DNA of 33,940 nucleotides, taken from an uncultured Clostridia bacterium. GTDB taxonomy: Bacteria; Bacillota; Clostridia; Christensenellales; UBA1242. The stretch is from contig CALWTS010000004.1 in the NCBI GenBank assembly GCA_944384535.1, positions 1 through 33,940 of the forward strand, given 5' to 3'. Both the position numbers and the translations under genes were made by a program. The notes under the pieces were generated by a model. The model did no database searches. It saw only the letters and a list, made by a program, of their open reading frames with translations, and had not been told where the DNA came from. This document shows, piece by piece, positions 16,866 to 23,948 of the stretch; position 1 is the stretch's first letter, and each line of letters opens with the position of its first letter.

Positions 16866-18296
16866 TTACAAATTTTTTAATGAATTAATTTTAATTTTTT
16901 TTATCAACTTTTCTTTATCTTTTTGAATTAGGCTTTTTTCATTCTTTTGAATTTTTTTCTCACATATACTCATTAAATAATACCTCATCTCATCTAAACA
17001 ATGGTCATCTTTTTTTATTGGTATGTCACAATCACCCCACCAATATGATTTTATTTCCCTTATTAAATTCACACAATTTTTAAAAATAAAAAGATGCGGA
17101 ACGCCTTGGCTATCTTTTAAATATCTTTTAACAACATTTATTCCACTGAACATATCTTTATTTACTTTTGGATTAACTAAAATATCATTTTCATAAAAAA
17201 GTTCTACAACATTTTTGTTACTTGCTAAAGTCCTTTGTGTTGCAGCACTGTCAATTAAAGCAGCAATTTTCCCATTCACATAAAACCAATTTAATTTTTT
17301 GCAAATTTCTTTAATTTTTTCCGCGTGAAAATAAACATCTTTACCTTTTTCAAAATGTTCAGCAATAACATAAACATTATTATCAAAATCTCTTGCATAC
17401 CAATGGGCAGATAAGGGATTATTTAATCCAGGATCTATTGAAATGTTATCATACCATTCGTAGGGTATTTCAAATGGTTCAATGACATTAATTTTTTCAT
17501 CAAATTCATTATAGACAAGACCACCAAGTTGTAAAAATTTCCCATACCTCCTAGTCTGTAATTCCTCCTCTGACATACTTTTGGACATTGTTTCAATTTC
17601 CTTTGTATCTAAATAAGGGTTATCTGCCCATTCCATTTCAATATACCAAATTTCTTCATCACTATTTTGATTTAAATAAATTTCATTATAAACCCATGTC
17701 AATCCTTTTAATGGAGTCATAGTCCCAAAAATCATTCCCTTTCTATCTAAAACTCTCATACGACATTCTTGATATATGTCATAAGGTGGTTCCTCATCAA
17801 ACCAAACAAAATCTAATGATGAACCTTGAAATTTTTCTCTACCTTGATCACAACTCTTAAATCCTATTTTAGATAAAGATCCAAAAACATTTTTAACCAA
17901 TATAAAATCAATTATACCACTATCTGCACTATCTTGCCTACCACTAGTCATGACAATTTGATAAATATAATCTTTTCTTAAATAATGTAGTATTTTATTT
18001 TGTGCGACATCGCGTTGAACTTGTTTTGATAAACTTACAACCCAACAGTCTATAGGTTTATTTTTTTTAAATGGATGAATTCCCCTAGCAAGCCACACAG
18101 TTTCTACTGCTCCACATTCTGTTTTTCCAGATCGGTTACCACCAAAAACCCATCTATTTTTTTTTGAACATTTATGAAATAAAATTTGTTTTTTATGTAT
18201 CTTTTCACCTTTGTTGTATTTTGATAAAAAATCATTTTTCTTTCTATAATTAAGCTCTTTGTTAATCAAAACAAGTTTATTTTTAACATCTTCCAT
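16866..18296 (-). CDS. Phage-type terminase large subunit (TerL), orphan
   Basis: A 476-residue DNA-packaging motor of normal length. The ATPase half has Walker A GGNRSGKTE (52-60), Walker B FVWFDEEP (163-170) and motif III GTMTPL (191-196). The RNase-H-like nuclease half has Asp288 (SIDPG), Asp349 (LIDSA) and Asp431/Asp435 (DDHCLDEMRYY). All catalytic residues are present, so it is not an obvious pseudogene. No portal, capsid, protease or small terminase gene lies in the window. AGGAG lies 14 nt before the ATG, rather far. It may be a prophage relic or a domesticated packaging enzyme. Confidence 0.9.
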   Translation of the reverse strand: MEDVKNKLVLINKELNYRKKNDFLSKYNKGEKIHKKQILFHKCSKKNRWVFGGNRSGKTECGAVETVWLARGIHPFKKNKPIDCWVVSLSKQVQRDVAQNKILHYLRKDYIYQIVMTSGRQDSADSGIIDFILVKNVFGSLSKIGFKSCDQGREKFQGSSLDFVWFDEEPPYDIYQECRMRVLDRKGMIFGTMTPLKGLTWVYNEIYLNQNSDEEIWYIEMEWADNPYLDTKEIETMSKSMSEEELQTRRYGKFLQLGGLVYNEFDEKINVIEPFEIPYEWYDNISIDPGLNNPLSAHWYARDFDNNVYVIAEHFEKGKDVYFHAEKIKEICKKLNWFYVNGKIAALIDSAATQRTLASNKNVVELFYENDILVNPKVNKDMFSGINVVKRYLKDSQGVPHLFIFKNCVNLIREIKSYWWGDCDIPIKKDDHCLDEMRYYLMSICEKKIQKNEKSLIQKDKEKLIKKIKINSLKNL

Positions 18297-18345
18297 AATT
18301 AAGCTAAAATCTCCTAAATTTCTTCTTTCTTTGACAATAATATAT

Positions 18346-18374
18346 TTGTGATAAAAAAATAAAAATCTTAAAAT
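18346..18374 (+). promoter_or_regulatory. Candidate leaderless promoter of the SH3-like membrane protein
   Basis: TTGTGA (18346-18351), a 17-bp spacer and TAAAAT (18369-18374), 6 nt before the ATG at 18381, which lacks a Shine-Dalgarno sequence. TTGACA at 18331 is not at a useful distance from a -10. Confidence 0.4.
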
Positions 18375-18380
18375 TAAATC

Positions 18381-19175
18381 ATGAAAAAATTAATCTGTTA
18401 CATATTTTTAACTATTTTTTCAATTTTAACTATGTTTACCTCTTCTTTGACTACCTTAGCAGAAAACTATTTTTTTGCTAAAGTAGTGCAAGAAGATGTT
18501 TATCTTTATTCAGACCCTATAGATAATATAGATAAAACAATGTTTGAAATTCCCAAAACATATTTTGTTAAACTTTTAGATGAGACAAATAATGATTTTT
18601 ATTATGCAATGTATAAAGATGTTTATGGTTATGTAAAAAAATCTCAAGTTGTTGTTATGGATGGCACTCCAACTTCTCCATACCCAAATGCTACATTTAG
18701 AATATTTAGTCCTGATGGAATAGGTCTATATTCATCACCTTCTACTTCTTTAACGAATCAATTAACCAACATCCCTTATCTCACAAACACCCTTAAATTC
18801 TATGGATATATAAGTGGGCAAGAAGCCATACCAGAAAAAAGTAATATTTGGTATTATTGCAATTATTATAATGAACTTAACTACTATGGATATGTTTACT
18901 CTGTTTTTTGCGATCAACTTTCGCAAATTCAGGACAACTTAGAAACTTTTAACGTAATAGAAAACCCTATATTCAAAACAAACGAGTCTCCTACAGAATT
19001 ATCACCAACTGCCATGGCATTTATAATAATAGGTGTCAGTATTCCATGTTTACTTGTAATTTATCTTCTTATTAAGCCTAGCCTAACAAAAGATAAGATT
19101 TTAAACGAACATCCAAAAGTAAAGAAAAAATATCATGGGGATTATTTTGAGTTTGATGATAATGAATTAAATTAG
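18381..19175 (+). CDS. Exported membrane-anchored protein with SH3-like segments
   Basis: A 264-residue protein with a signal peptide (cleavage probably after LTTLAE), two regions resembling bacterial SH3 repeats (about 30-95 and 105-175, each ending in YGYV-type strands) and one C-terminal membrane segment (AMAFIIIGVSIPCLLVIYLLI). A short charged cytoplasmic tail follows. The extracytoplasmic part may bind peptidoglycan. Its stop codon overlaps that of the convergent regulator at 19172. It is divergent from terL and I cannot connect it to packaging. Confidence 0.75.
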   Translation: MKKLICYIFLTIFSILTMFTSSLTTLAENYFFAKVVQEDVYLYSDPIDNIDKTMFEIPKTYFVKLLDETNNDFYYAMYKDVYGYVKKSQVVVMDGTPTSPYPNATFRIFSPDGIGLYSSPSTSLTNQLTNIPYLTNTLKFYGYISGQEAIPEKSNIWYYCNYYNELNYYGYVYSVFCDQLSQIQDNLETFNVIENPIFKTNESPTELSPTAMAFIIIGVSIPCLLVIYLLIKPSLTKDKILNEHPKVKKKYHGDYFEFDDNELN

Positions 19176-19705
19176 ACACATAACAACTCTTGATTTAAAA
19201 TATTATCGCTATTAAAAAGATTTTCTCTCTCTTTGGTAAAAATATTATATTTATTGTAAACCTCTAAAATCCATTTTTCAGTCTTTAAATAACAATTTAA
19301 TTTTTTTTCATTAAATCCAGAAAAAGCTAAAATATTATAAAATTGTTCTTCAGCTTGATTAAGTCGTCTAAAATATGTTCTCATAGATAAATTAAATCTT
19401 TTAGCTATATCTTCACTTTTTTCACAATCTATGTATTTCAGGATTAAAATTTGTGCAAAGTCTTTATCACACCTTTCTAGCGATTTTTCAGTTAAAAGTT
19501 TTAAGTTTATTAACTTTATCTTCCTATCACTAAGTTCAATTATCCTGTTAGCAACCGCCATAACACTATTATCTTGAACACTTCCAGTAAAATAATAAAA
19601 CGAATTCATTGCATTTCTGTCAATCAATTTATCAATAGCACCTGCAATTCTTTCCAAATACTTGTAAACACTTAAAATAGTTTTAGACCATAAACATGAT
19701 TTCAT
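19172..19705 (-). CDS. Phage-like sigma-70-region-4-type HTH regulator
   Basis: A 177-residue protein with a helical N-terminal half and an HTH around DCEKSEDIAKRFNLSMRTYFRR, the arrangement of ArpU/DUF1492-type late-gene regulators and sigma-like proteins of Bacillota phages. A role in small-terminase-like DNA recognition cannot be excluded because it is upstream of terL in the same direction. AAGGAG precedes the ATG, and a good promoter and a 32-bp palindrome lie upstream. The only overlap with its neighbour is in the stop codons. Confidence 0.7.
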   Translation of the reverse strand: MKSCLWSKTILSVYKYLERIAGAIDKLIDRNAMNSFYYFTGSVQDNSVMAVANRIIELSDRKIKLINLKLLTEKSLERCDKDFAQILILKYIDCEKSEDIAKRFNLSMRTYFRRLNQAEEQFYNILAFSGFNEKKLNCYLKTEKWILEVYNKYNIFTKERENLFNSDNILNQELLCV

Positions 19706-19730
19706 TAAATTTCTCCTTTTTATATAAGCG

Positions 19731-19760
19731 ATTATAGAATTTAAAAATATCTCTAGTCAA
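19731..19760 (-). promoter_or_regulatory. Promoter of the sigma-like regulator
   Basis: TTGACT (19755-19760), an 18-bp spacer and TATAAT (19731-19736) on the minus strand, with AAGGAG following before the ATG. Confidence 0.75.
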
Positions 19761-19780
19761 TTTATACTGCCAAAATATTG

Positions 19781-19812
19781 TATAATTTTGTAAAAAATTT
19801 TACAAAATTATA
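19781..19812. promoter_or_regulatory. 32-bp perfect palindrome, candidate activator site
   Basis: Two 15-bp arms, TATAATTTTGTAAAA and its exact reverse complement, with a 2-bp centre. It lies 20 bp upstream of the -35 of the sigma-like gene, centred near -73. The same half-site recurs at 21547-21579. The rest of the 19706-20023 gap holds only this, the regulator promoter and the tRNA promoter. Confidence 0.7.
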
Positions 19813-19965
19813 AAAATTATGTTGATTAATGTCGATTTTTGTGATTTTTTCGATATTTTCTGACATATAACTACAAAAAAATCTATATTATTACATCTTT
19901 CTATCTTTTAATATGATGAGTAGTTTTTTACAACTAAATATAAATAAAATAATTTAAAATTTTAG

Positions 19966-19994
19966 TTGATAATTTTTGCCATTTATGATATTAT
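19966..19994 (+). promoter_or_regulatory. tRNA-Leu promoter
   Basis: TTGATA (19966-19971), a 17-bp spacer and TATTAT (19989-19994), 29 bp before the tRNA. Confidence 0.65.
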
Positions 19995-20023
19995 GTACCT
20001 GTTAAACATTAATTAATACTTTT

Positions 20024-20109
20024 GCTGGTGTGGCGGAATGGCAGACGCGATGGACTCAAAATCCATTGGAGGCAACTTCATGTGGGTTCGACTCCCACCA
20101 CCAGCACCA
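20024..20109 (+). tRNA. tRNA-Leu (CAA)
   Basis: An 86-nt type II tRNA. The acceptor is GCTGGTG/CACCAGC, the anticodon loop is CTCAAAA with anticodon CAA, the variable arm is long, the T loop is TTCGACT and CCA is encoded. It reads UUG. Confidence 0.96.
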
Positions 20110-20115
20110 AAAAAG

Positions 20116-20141
20116 CAATCTTTTATAAGATTGTTTTTTTA
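20116..20141 (+). terminator. Terminator of tRNA-Leu
   Basis: CAATCTT-TTAT-AAGATTG stem-loop followed by a run of T. Confidence 0.85.
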
Positions 20142-20148
20142 TTAAAAA

Positions 20149-20194
20149 AAACCTAACCTTCCAAAATTTATACAACTTTTTGGAACGCTAGGTT
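20149..20194 (-). terminator. Terminator after the zinc-ribbon gene
   Basis: On the minus strand AACCTA and TTCCAAAA pair with TTTTGGAA and TAGGTT around a small internal loop, followed by T residues. It starts 3 bp past the stop codon. Confidence 0.75.
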
Positions 20195-20196
20195 CG

Positions 20197-20388
20197 CTAA
20201 TTATTTTTTAATTCCATTAAAATAAATATTTCATTTTTACATCTAACACATTTCATATCGTGGACAAAACTTTCTTTTTTTATTTTAAGCGGTCTCTTTG
20301 TAAGAACTTGACAATCCCCCGTTTCGCCAGAAAACAAGCACTCACCAAGACACCTTCCACAATAAGGACAAAATAACTTTAACTTCAC
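20197..20388 (-). CDS. Zinc-ribbon mini-protein, Com-like
   Basis: A 63-residue protein with many Cys: CPYCGRC and C17 near the N-terminus and MKCVRCKNEIFI near the C-terminus. The paired CxxC knuckles predict a zinc ribbon. The C-terminal half resembles phage Com-type translation or DNA-binding proteins, but the match is short. It lies 11 bp downstream of lexA in the same direction and has a terminator after it, so it is probably in the LexA transcription unit and may be damage-inducible. Confidence 0.65.
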   Translation of the reverse strand: MKLKLFCPYCGRCLGECLFSGETGDCQVLTKRPLKIKKESFVHDMKCVRCKNEIFILMELKNN

Positions 20389-20399
20389 TTAATTACTCC

Positions 20400-20996
20400 T
20401 TAAAACTTGTGTATACAATGTTGAACTATTCCTAAAATCATAACATCATCAACTATTATATCATCATATTTTTCATTTTCTGGATGCAAAATAATCTTTC
20501 CATTCTTTTTAAAAAATCTCTTAACAGTAGCACTATCATCTAATAAAGCAACTACAATATTTCCATTATCTGCAGTATCACACTTTTTTATAACCAGTAA
20601 GTCTCCATCTTGAATACCAATATTTTGCATACTATCACCTTGTGCATGTAAAATAAATTGTTTTTCATTTCCAAAAATATCGACTGGTAATTGATATAAA
20701 CATTCAATGTTTTCTTGTGCATAAATTGGTGAACCACACGCAACTGTTCCAACAACCGGGGCAATGATTGTCTTCCCTTTTTCAAAGTTTTTAGTTATAT
20801 CTATCTTACCACAACTATTCTTATCAATAACTCCAAGTTTACATAAACTATTTATGTATCTATTCACTACTGACAAACTAGATAAGTTAAAATTTTTCAT
20901 TATTTCACGAAAAGATGGACTTTCCCCTTTTTCGATCTGATAAGTTTTAATGAAATTTAAAATTTTTTCCAATATATCTTTATTCAAAACTTTCAT
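20400..20996 (-). CDS. lexA: LexA-family SOS repressor with Cys-Gly cleavage site
   Basis: A 198-residue protein with an N-terminal winged HTH (PSFREIMKNFNLSSLSVVNRYI) and a C-terminal S24 peptidase domain. The catalytic Ser122 is in GDSM and Lys159 in ATVKRF. The self-cleavage bond usually formed by Ala-Gly is Cys87-Gly88 (VACGSPIYA). A GTG four codons upstream is in frame, but the ATG at 20996 has GGGGTG 5 nt before it. The promoter overlaps a 33-bp palindrome, consistent with autoregulation. It could be the host LexA or an element-encoded relative; the surrounding phage-like genes leave that open. Confidence 0.88.
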   Translation of the reverse strand: MKVLNKDILEKILNFIKTYQIEKGESPSFREIMKNFNLSSLSVVNRYINSLCKLGVIDKNSCGKIDITKNFEKGKTIIAPVVGTVACGSPIYAQENIECLYQLPVDIFGNEKQFILHAQGDSMQNIGIQDGDLLVIKKCDTADNGNIVVALLDDSATVKRFFKKNGKIILHPENEKYDDIIVDDVMILGIVQHCIHKF

Positions 20997-21004
20997 GTAG
21001 CACC

Positions 21005-21037
21005 CCACATAAAAGAACTACGCGTTCTTTTATGTGG
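21005..21037. promoter_or_regulatory. 33-bp palindrome over the lexA leader, candidate LexA operator
   Basis: Arms of 14 bp (CCACATAAAAGAAC / GTTCTTTTATGTGG) around TACGC. The core GAAC-N5-GTTC resembles the Bacillus SOS box GAAC-N4-GTTC with one extra base. It begins just after the -10 and reaches the ribosome binding site, so the mRNA can also fold into this hairpin. Confidence 0.65.
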
Positions 21038-21039
21038 TT

Positions 21040-21068
21040 ATTATATAATAGAATAAAAAATAAATCAA
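21040..21068 (-). promoter_or_regulatory. lexA promoter
   Basis: TTGATT (21063-21068), a 17-bp spacer and TATAAT (21040-21045) on the minus strand, adjacent to the operator-like palindrome. Confidence 0.7.
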
Positions 21069-21082
21069 GCGATTATGACAAA

Positions 21083-21107
21083 AAAAAAGATAAAATTTAT
21101 CTTTTTT
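21083..21107 (-). terminator. Terminator of the Spo0A-C-like gene
   Basis: AAAAAAGATAAA / TTTATCTTTTTT inverted repeat with a one-base centre, followed by T on the minus strand and overlapping the stop codon. Confidence 0.65.
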
Positions 21108-21501
21108 AATTTTTCCATTTATTTATAAAGGATTTCTTTTCAACTATTATCTTTTCTGCAATTGTACATAATAATTCTTTAGGTGTAGGATGAGGACTAG
21201 AAAAATCTATCTTTAACCTTCTTTCAAAATCTGTTATTCCTTTTCTTTTTACACTAACATCAATAGCATGTCTCATAGCTCTATCAACTAAATCTTGAGA
21301 AATATTAAATTCCTTCGCTATTTCACAATATAACCTATTATTAACATTATGTTTTTTTGTGCAATCTTCAACAATTTTTATAACACCTTTTTTTAAAAAA
21401 GCATATCCCCTTAAATTAGGACTAATTTTTAAAATCAATAAATAAATTACTAGTCTTTCTTCAATAAAAAAGTTACAAAGCTTGTATAACATAAGCCTCA
21501 T
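21106..21501 (-). CDS. Stand-alone Spo0A C-terminal (DNA-binding) domain protein
   Basis: A 131-residue protein matching the Spo0A effector domain over nearly its whole length: LRGYAFLKKGVI, LYCEIAKEFNIS, VDRAMRHAIDV and, near the end, PTPKELLCTIAEKI. The phospho-receiver domain of Spo0A is absent, so activity cannot be set by phosphorelay in the usual way. In the recognition helix, Spo0A has SRVERAIRHAI; here it is DLVDRAMRHAI, so an Arg and a Glu thought to contact DNA are changed. The start could be this ATG or one 9 bases downstream; GGGGG lies upstream of both. It is preceded by a promoter and three half-sites. Confidence 0.82.
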   Translation of the reverse strand: MRLMLYKLCNFFIEERLVIYLLILKISPNLRGYAFLKKGVIKIVEDCTKKHNVNNRLYCEIAKEFNISQDLVDRAMRHAIDVSVKRKGITDFERRLKIDFSSPHPTPKELLCTIAEKIIVEKKSFINKWKN

Positions 21502-21515
21502 CCCCCACGTTGCAT

Positions 21516-21544
21516 ATTATACAATTTATTATAGAAGAATACAA
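21516..21544 (-). promoter_or_regulatory. Promoter of the Spo0A-C-like gene
   Basis: TTGTAT (21539-21544), a 17-bp spacer and TATAAT (21516-21521) on the minus strand. Confidence 0.65.
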
Positions 21545-21546
21545 GT

Positions 21547-21579
21547 ATTTTGTAAAATTTTTACAAAATTTTACAAAAT
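21547..21579. promoter_or_regulatory. Three ATTTTGTAAAA half-sites abutting the -35
   Basis: ATTTTGTAAAA-T-TTTTACAAAAT (21547-21569) is an 11+1+11 palindrome, followed by a further TTTTACAAAAT (21569-21579). The block begins 2 bp upstream of the -35 and uses the half-site of the palindrome at 19781-19812. Confidence 0.65.
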
Positions 21580-21632
21580 AATTTATAATTAAGATAAACA
21601 AATAAAAAATATTCAATAAAATTAGAAAACAT

Positions 21633-21661
21633 TTGACATATCTTCTATATTATAGTATAAT
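21633..21661 (+). promoter_or_regulatory. Consensus promoter of tRNA-Lys
   Basis: TTGACA (21633-21638), a 17-bp spacer and TATAAT (21656-21661): a perfect housekeeping promoter. Confidence 0.9.
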
Positions 21662-21690
21662 TTCAGGTGTTAAAAATCTTTATTTTGTAA

Positions 21691-21766
21691 GGACTGCTAG
21701 CTCAGTTGGTAGAGCATTCGACTCTTAATCGAAGGGTCGGGGGTTCGAGCCCCCCGCAGTCCACCA
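21691..21766 (+). tRNA. tRNA-Lys (CTT)
   Basis: A 76-nt tRNA with acceptor GGACTGC/GCAGTCC, D-loop AGCTCAGTTGGTAGAGC, anticodon loop CTCTTAA (anticodon CTT), T arm GGGGGTTCGAGCCCCC and encoded CCA. It reads AAG. Confidence 0.97.
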
Positions 21767-21771
21767 TACTG

Positions 21772-21798
21772 AATCCCTTATAAAACAAGGGATTTTTT
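21772..21798 (+). terminator. Terminator of tRNA-Lys
   Basis: AATCCCTT-N7-AAGGGATT hairpin followed by T residues. Confidence 0.85.
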
Positions 21799-21994
21799 AG
21801 TTTTAAGATATTAAAAAACCAACTCAAAACTGTATAAAATTTTCGTAAAAAGTGTCTAAAGTTTTAATATTTACAAAAAAAAATTTATCAATTTGAAAAC
21901 CAATGTTTTTACTCAAAAACAATCAAAAATATCCGAATGTTTAAAAATTTTCTAAAATCTATAGAAAAACAGCACTAAAAAAGACTTAGAATTA

Positions 21995-22305
21995 TCATAA
22001 ATTCCCAGTCAATTTTTTCTTTTTGTTTAAGAAGTCATTCTTCTGCTTGTAGAACTAGTAGTAAAACCCTATTGCTTGTTTTGTTTTTCATCTTACCTGC
22101 TTTATGGATATATCTTCTCCCATCGACTTGAGTTTCAATAATTTTAGCGAACATAGATAAGTTTGTTCTCAAAATCTATTGCTTCCATTTTAATCCTAAA
22201 ACTTCACTTCGTTTAAAATCATACATCGCAGTAAGTATTATAGGTAGTTTGCGTTCGCACTCTTGTATACATTCAAAAAATTTTTGAATTTCATCTATAT
22301 TTTAT
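21995..22305 (-). pseudogene. Tyrosine recombinase (phage integrase) remnant
   Basis: Minus-strand translation in alternating frames gives IDEIQKFFECIQE, then YDFKRSEVLGLKWK carrying the box-I Arg of tyrosine recombinases. Next come AIDFENKLIYVR in a second frame and KMKNKTSNRVLLL. The order matches the middle of Bacillota phage integrases. Stops (TAG, TAA, TGA) and at least two frameshifts interrupt it, and the N-terminal DNA-binding part and the C-terminal HxxR/Tyr region are missing. It lies about 230 bp from tRNA-Lys, a common integration target. The remainder of the 21799-22445 gap is AT-rich with nothing further recognised. Confidence 0.8.
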
Positions 22306-22445
22306 GCAAATTAGTTAATACAATTTATTGATTGTAATATTGATTAAATAGTATTTTAAGTTCATTTCTTAAAAAAATCATATAAAAAATTAAAATTTAT
22401 TCATAATTTTATAAATTTATTTTAATATTATAAAAAATAAAATAA

Positions 22446-22474
22446 AAAATCAGGATAAAGTATACCCTGATTTT
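22446..22474 (-). terminator. Terminator of the AAA/VWA operon
   Basis: AAAATCAGG / CCTGATTTT stem with an 11-nt loop, followed by T residues on the minus strand, just past the VWA gene stop. Confidence 0.75.
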
Positions 22475-22477
22475 AAT

Positions 22478-23941
22478 TTATAACAATCTTTCATCTTCAT
22501 CATTATTAAATTTTTGAATTTGACTTGCAGAAACATAAATCACTTTTCCATAATCGGGTTTAAAGTTTCTATTTTTAAAACTAACCCAAATAATATCTTT
22601 CCGTTTATCAATTATTTTAGAATCTCCACCATCTTCTCCATCAGTAAAACATATTTTATTTACATCTTTTTTTCTTGAAAATGCTCTACTTGCTGCATCA
22701 AAATTCGTTCCTCCTCCAACCTTTATTTTCAAATTATCTATATCAGATTCTCTTTCAATTTCCACAAACCCATGAAAATCATTTGAGAAGGTACCAACTT
22801 TAATATTAGAATTCTTAAGAATTGTTTTTACTTGTCTTAAAAAACTTTTTAATAGCTCAACACTTACAGATCCACTTGTATCTAATATTATTTCTGTTTC
22901 TGCTTGTCCATCATATTCGACATCCTCAATTCTTGCAATATACCCACTAGCTCTATCAGAAAATTTATGTCCCCATGCTTCATCTTCAAATTCCAAATTT
23001 CTTTGCAAAAGTTTTTTCCAATTTACTACCGCTTTGTCATCTTTTCCAACACCACCAAAACAAACTTCTCGCAATGTTTCACCTACCCCTTTGCGATTCA
23101 AGGAAAGTTTGTTCATAATTTCTTCGGCACGCTTAATTTTTTCTTCAATATTCTTTTTAAATACTTCTTTTTCAGAAATTTCATTTTTCTCAGCATTATC
23201 TTGTTCTTTATCCAACTTTTCTTGATTTTGATCTTTGCTTTTTTTCTTTTCTTCCCGCATTTCCTTTATAGCATTTGCCCACATTGAATGTTCATCATGA
23301 CCAACATCATATTTTTTTTGTTCTTTACCATTTCTGCCAACTCGTTCAGTTTGCTCCAAACATTCATCTTCTTGAATTTGATTTCCTTGCTGTGTTTTGT
23401 TTTGTTTAAATTCTTTATTTTGTTTTTCAGAATTGGAAGTTTGATTTTTTTGTTGCATACCTTTATCTTGCTCATTGTCTTGTTGTTGTCCATCATTCTG
23501 TTGCGGTTTATTATTTTGCATATCTTGTTGTTTTTTTTGTTCTGTAAGTAATTTTTGGTATAGTTCTTCTGCATCATATTCCAAAGCACTTTTAAAATTA
23601 ACAGCACCCTCAGGCAGTGGTAGTCCATCTTTTAATAAATGCTGATTGATTACAGCATCTGTTGCTATATTCCAAAGCTCTGGGATTTTTCCCTCGCTTC
23701 TCAAAATATGATTTAATGCTATATGACAAACTTCATGAGCAAATACAAATACTTGTTGATCTTCTGATAGTTTACTAAGAAAAGATTCATTACAATATAT
23801 AGTTTTACCATCTGTTGCAGATGTTTTCACTTGATGACCATCTCCAACAATTTGATATTTTATCGATGAAATAGTTGAACCAAACACTGGGTATTTTCTA
23901 AGCATTTTTCTTTTAATTGAAATAAGATCAAATTCTGACAT
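22478..23941 (-). CDS. Metallopeptidase-like plus VWA-domain protein (DUF2201/COG3864 type)
   Basis: A 487-residue cytoplasmic protein. The N-terminal part has a zinc-peptidase helix AHEVCHIALNH (HExxH, His69-His73) with NIATDAVINQ downstream as a likely third-ligand region. A low-complexity Gln/Lys/Asn/Glu linker covers about 130-260. The C-terminal VWA-like domain has MIDAS residues DTSGS (354-358), Thr412 in GGGTNFD and Asp434 in FTDGEDG. Proteins of this layout are usually encoded with a MoxR-type AAA+ ATPase that may remodel metal-bound targets; that matches the upstream gene. The start lies 7 bp after the 126-residue ORF. Confidence 0.88.
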   Translation of the reverse strand: MSEFDLISIKRKMLRKYPVFGSTISSIKYQIVGDGHQVKTSATDGKTIYCNESFLSKLSEDQQVFVFAHEVCHIALNHILRSEGKIPELWNIATDAVINQHLLKDGLPLPEGAVNFKSALEYDAEELYQKLLTEQKKQQDMQNNKPQQNDGQQQDNEQDKGMQQKNQTSNSEKQNKEFKQNKTQQGNQIQEDECLEQTERVGRNGKEQKKYDVGHDEHSMWANAIKEMREEKKKSKDQNQEKLDKEQDNAEKNEISEKEVFKKNIEEKIKRAEEIMNKLSLNRKGVGETLREVCFGGVGKDDKAVVNWKKLLQRNLEFEDEAWGHKFSDRASGYIARIEDVEYDGQAETEIILDTSGSVSVELLKSFLRQVKTILKNSNIKVGTFSNDFHGFVEIERESDIDNLKIKVGGGTNFDAASRAFSRKKDVNKICFTDGEDGGDSKIIDKRKDIIWVSFKNRNFKPDYGKVIYVSASQIQKFNNDEDERLL

Positions 23942-23948
23942 ATTGCAC

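Noticed and set aside
19826..19862. Canonical Spo0A boxes near TGTCGAT and TTTTCGATA
   Set aside because: Each departs from the TGTCGAA consensus and they are not positioned with respect to a promoter as the ATTTTGTAAAA sites are.
22904..23287. Plus-strand membrane-like ORF
   Set aside because: The hydrophobic translation is an artefact of reading AT-rich coding sequence backwards; the minus-strand frame has intact MIDAS motifs.
23034..23628. Overlapping open frames on both strands inside the VWA-peptidase gene
   Set aside because: They arise from the low-complexity Gln/Lys linker; they have no ribosome binding sites and lie wholly within a gene with strong domain evidence.
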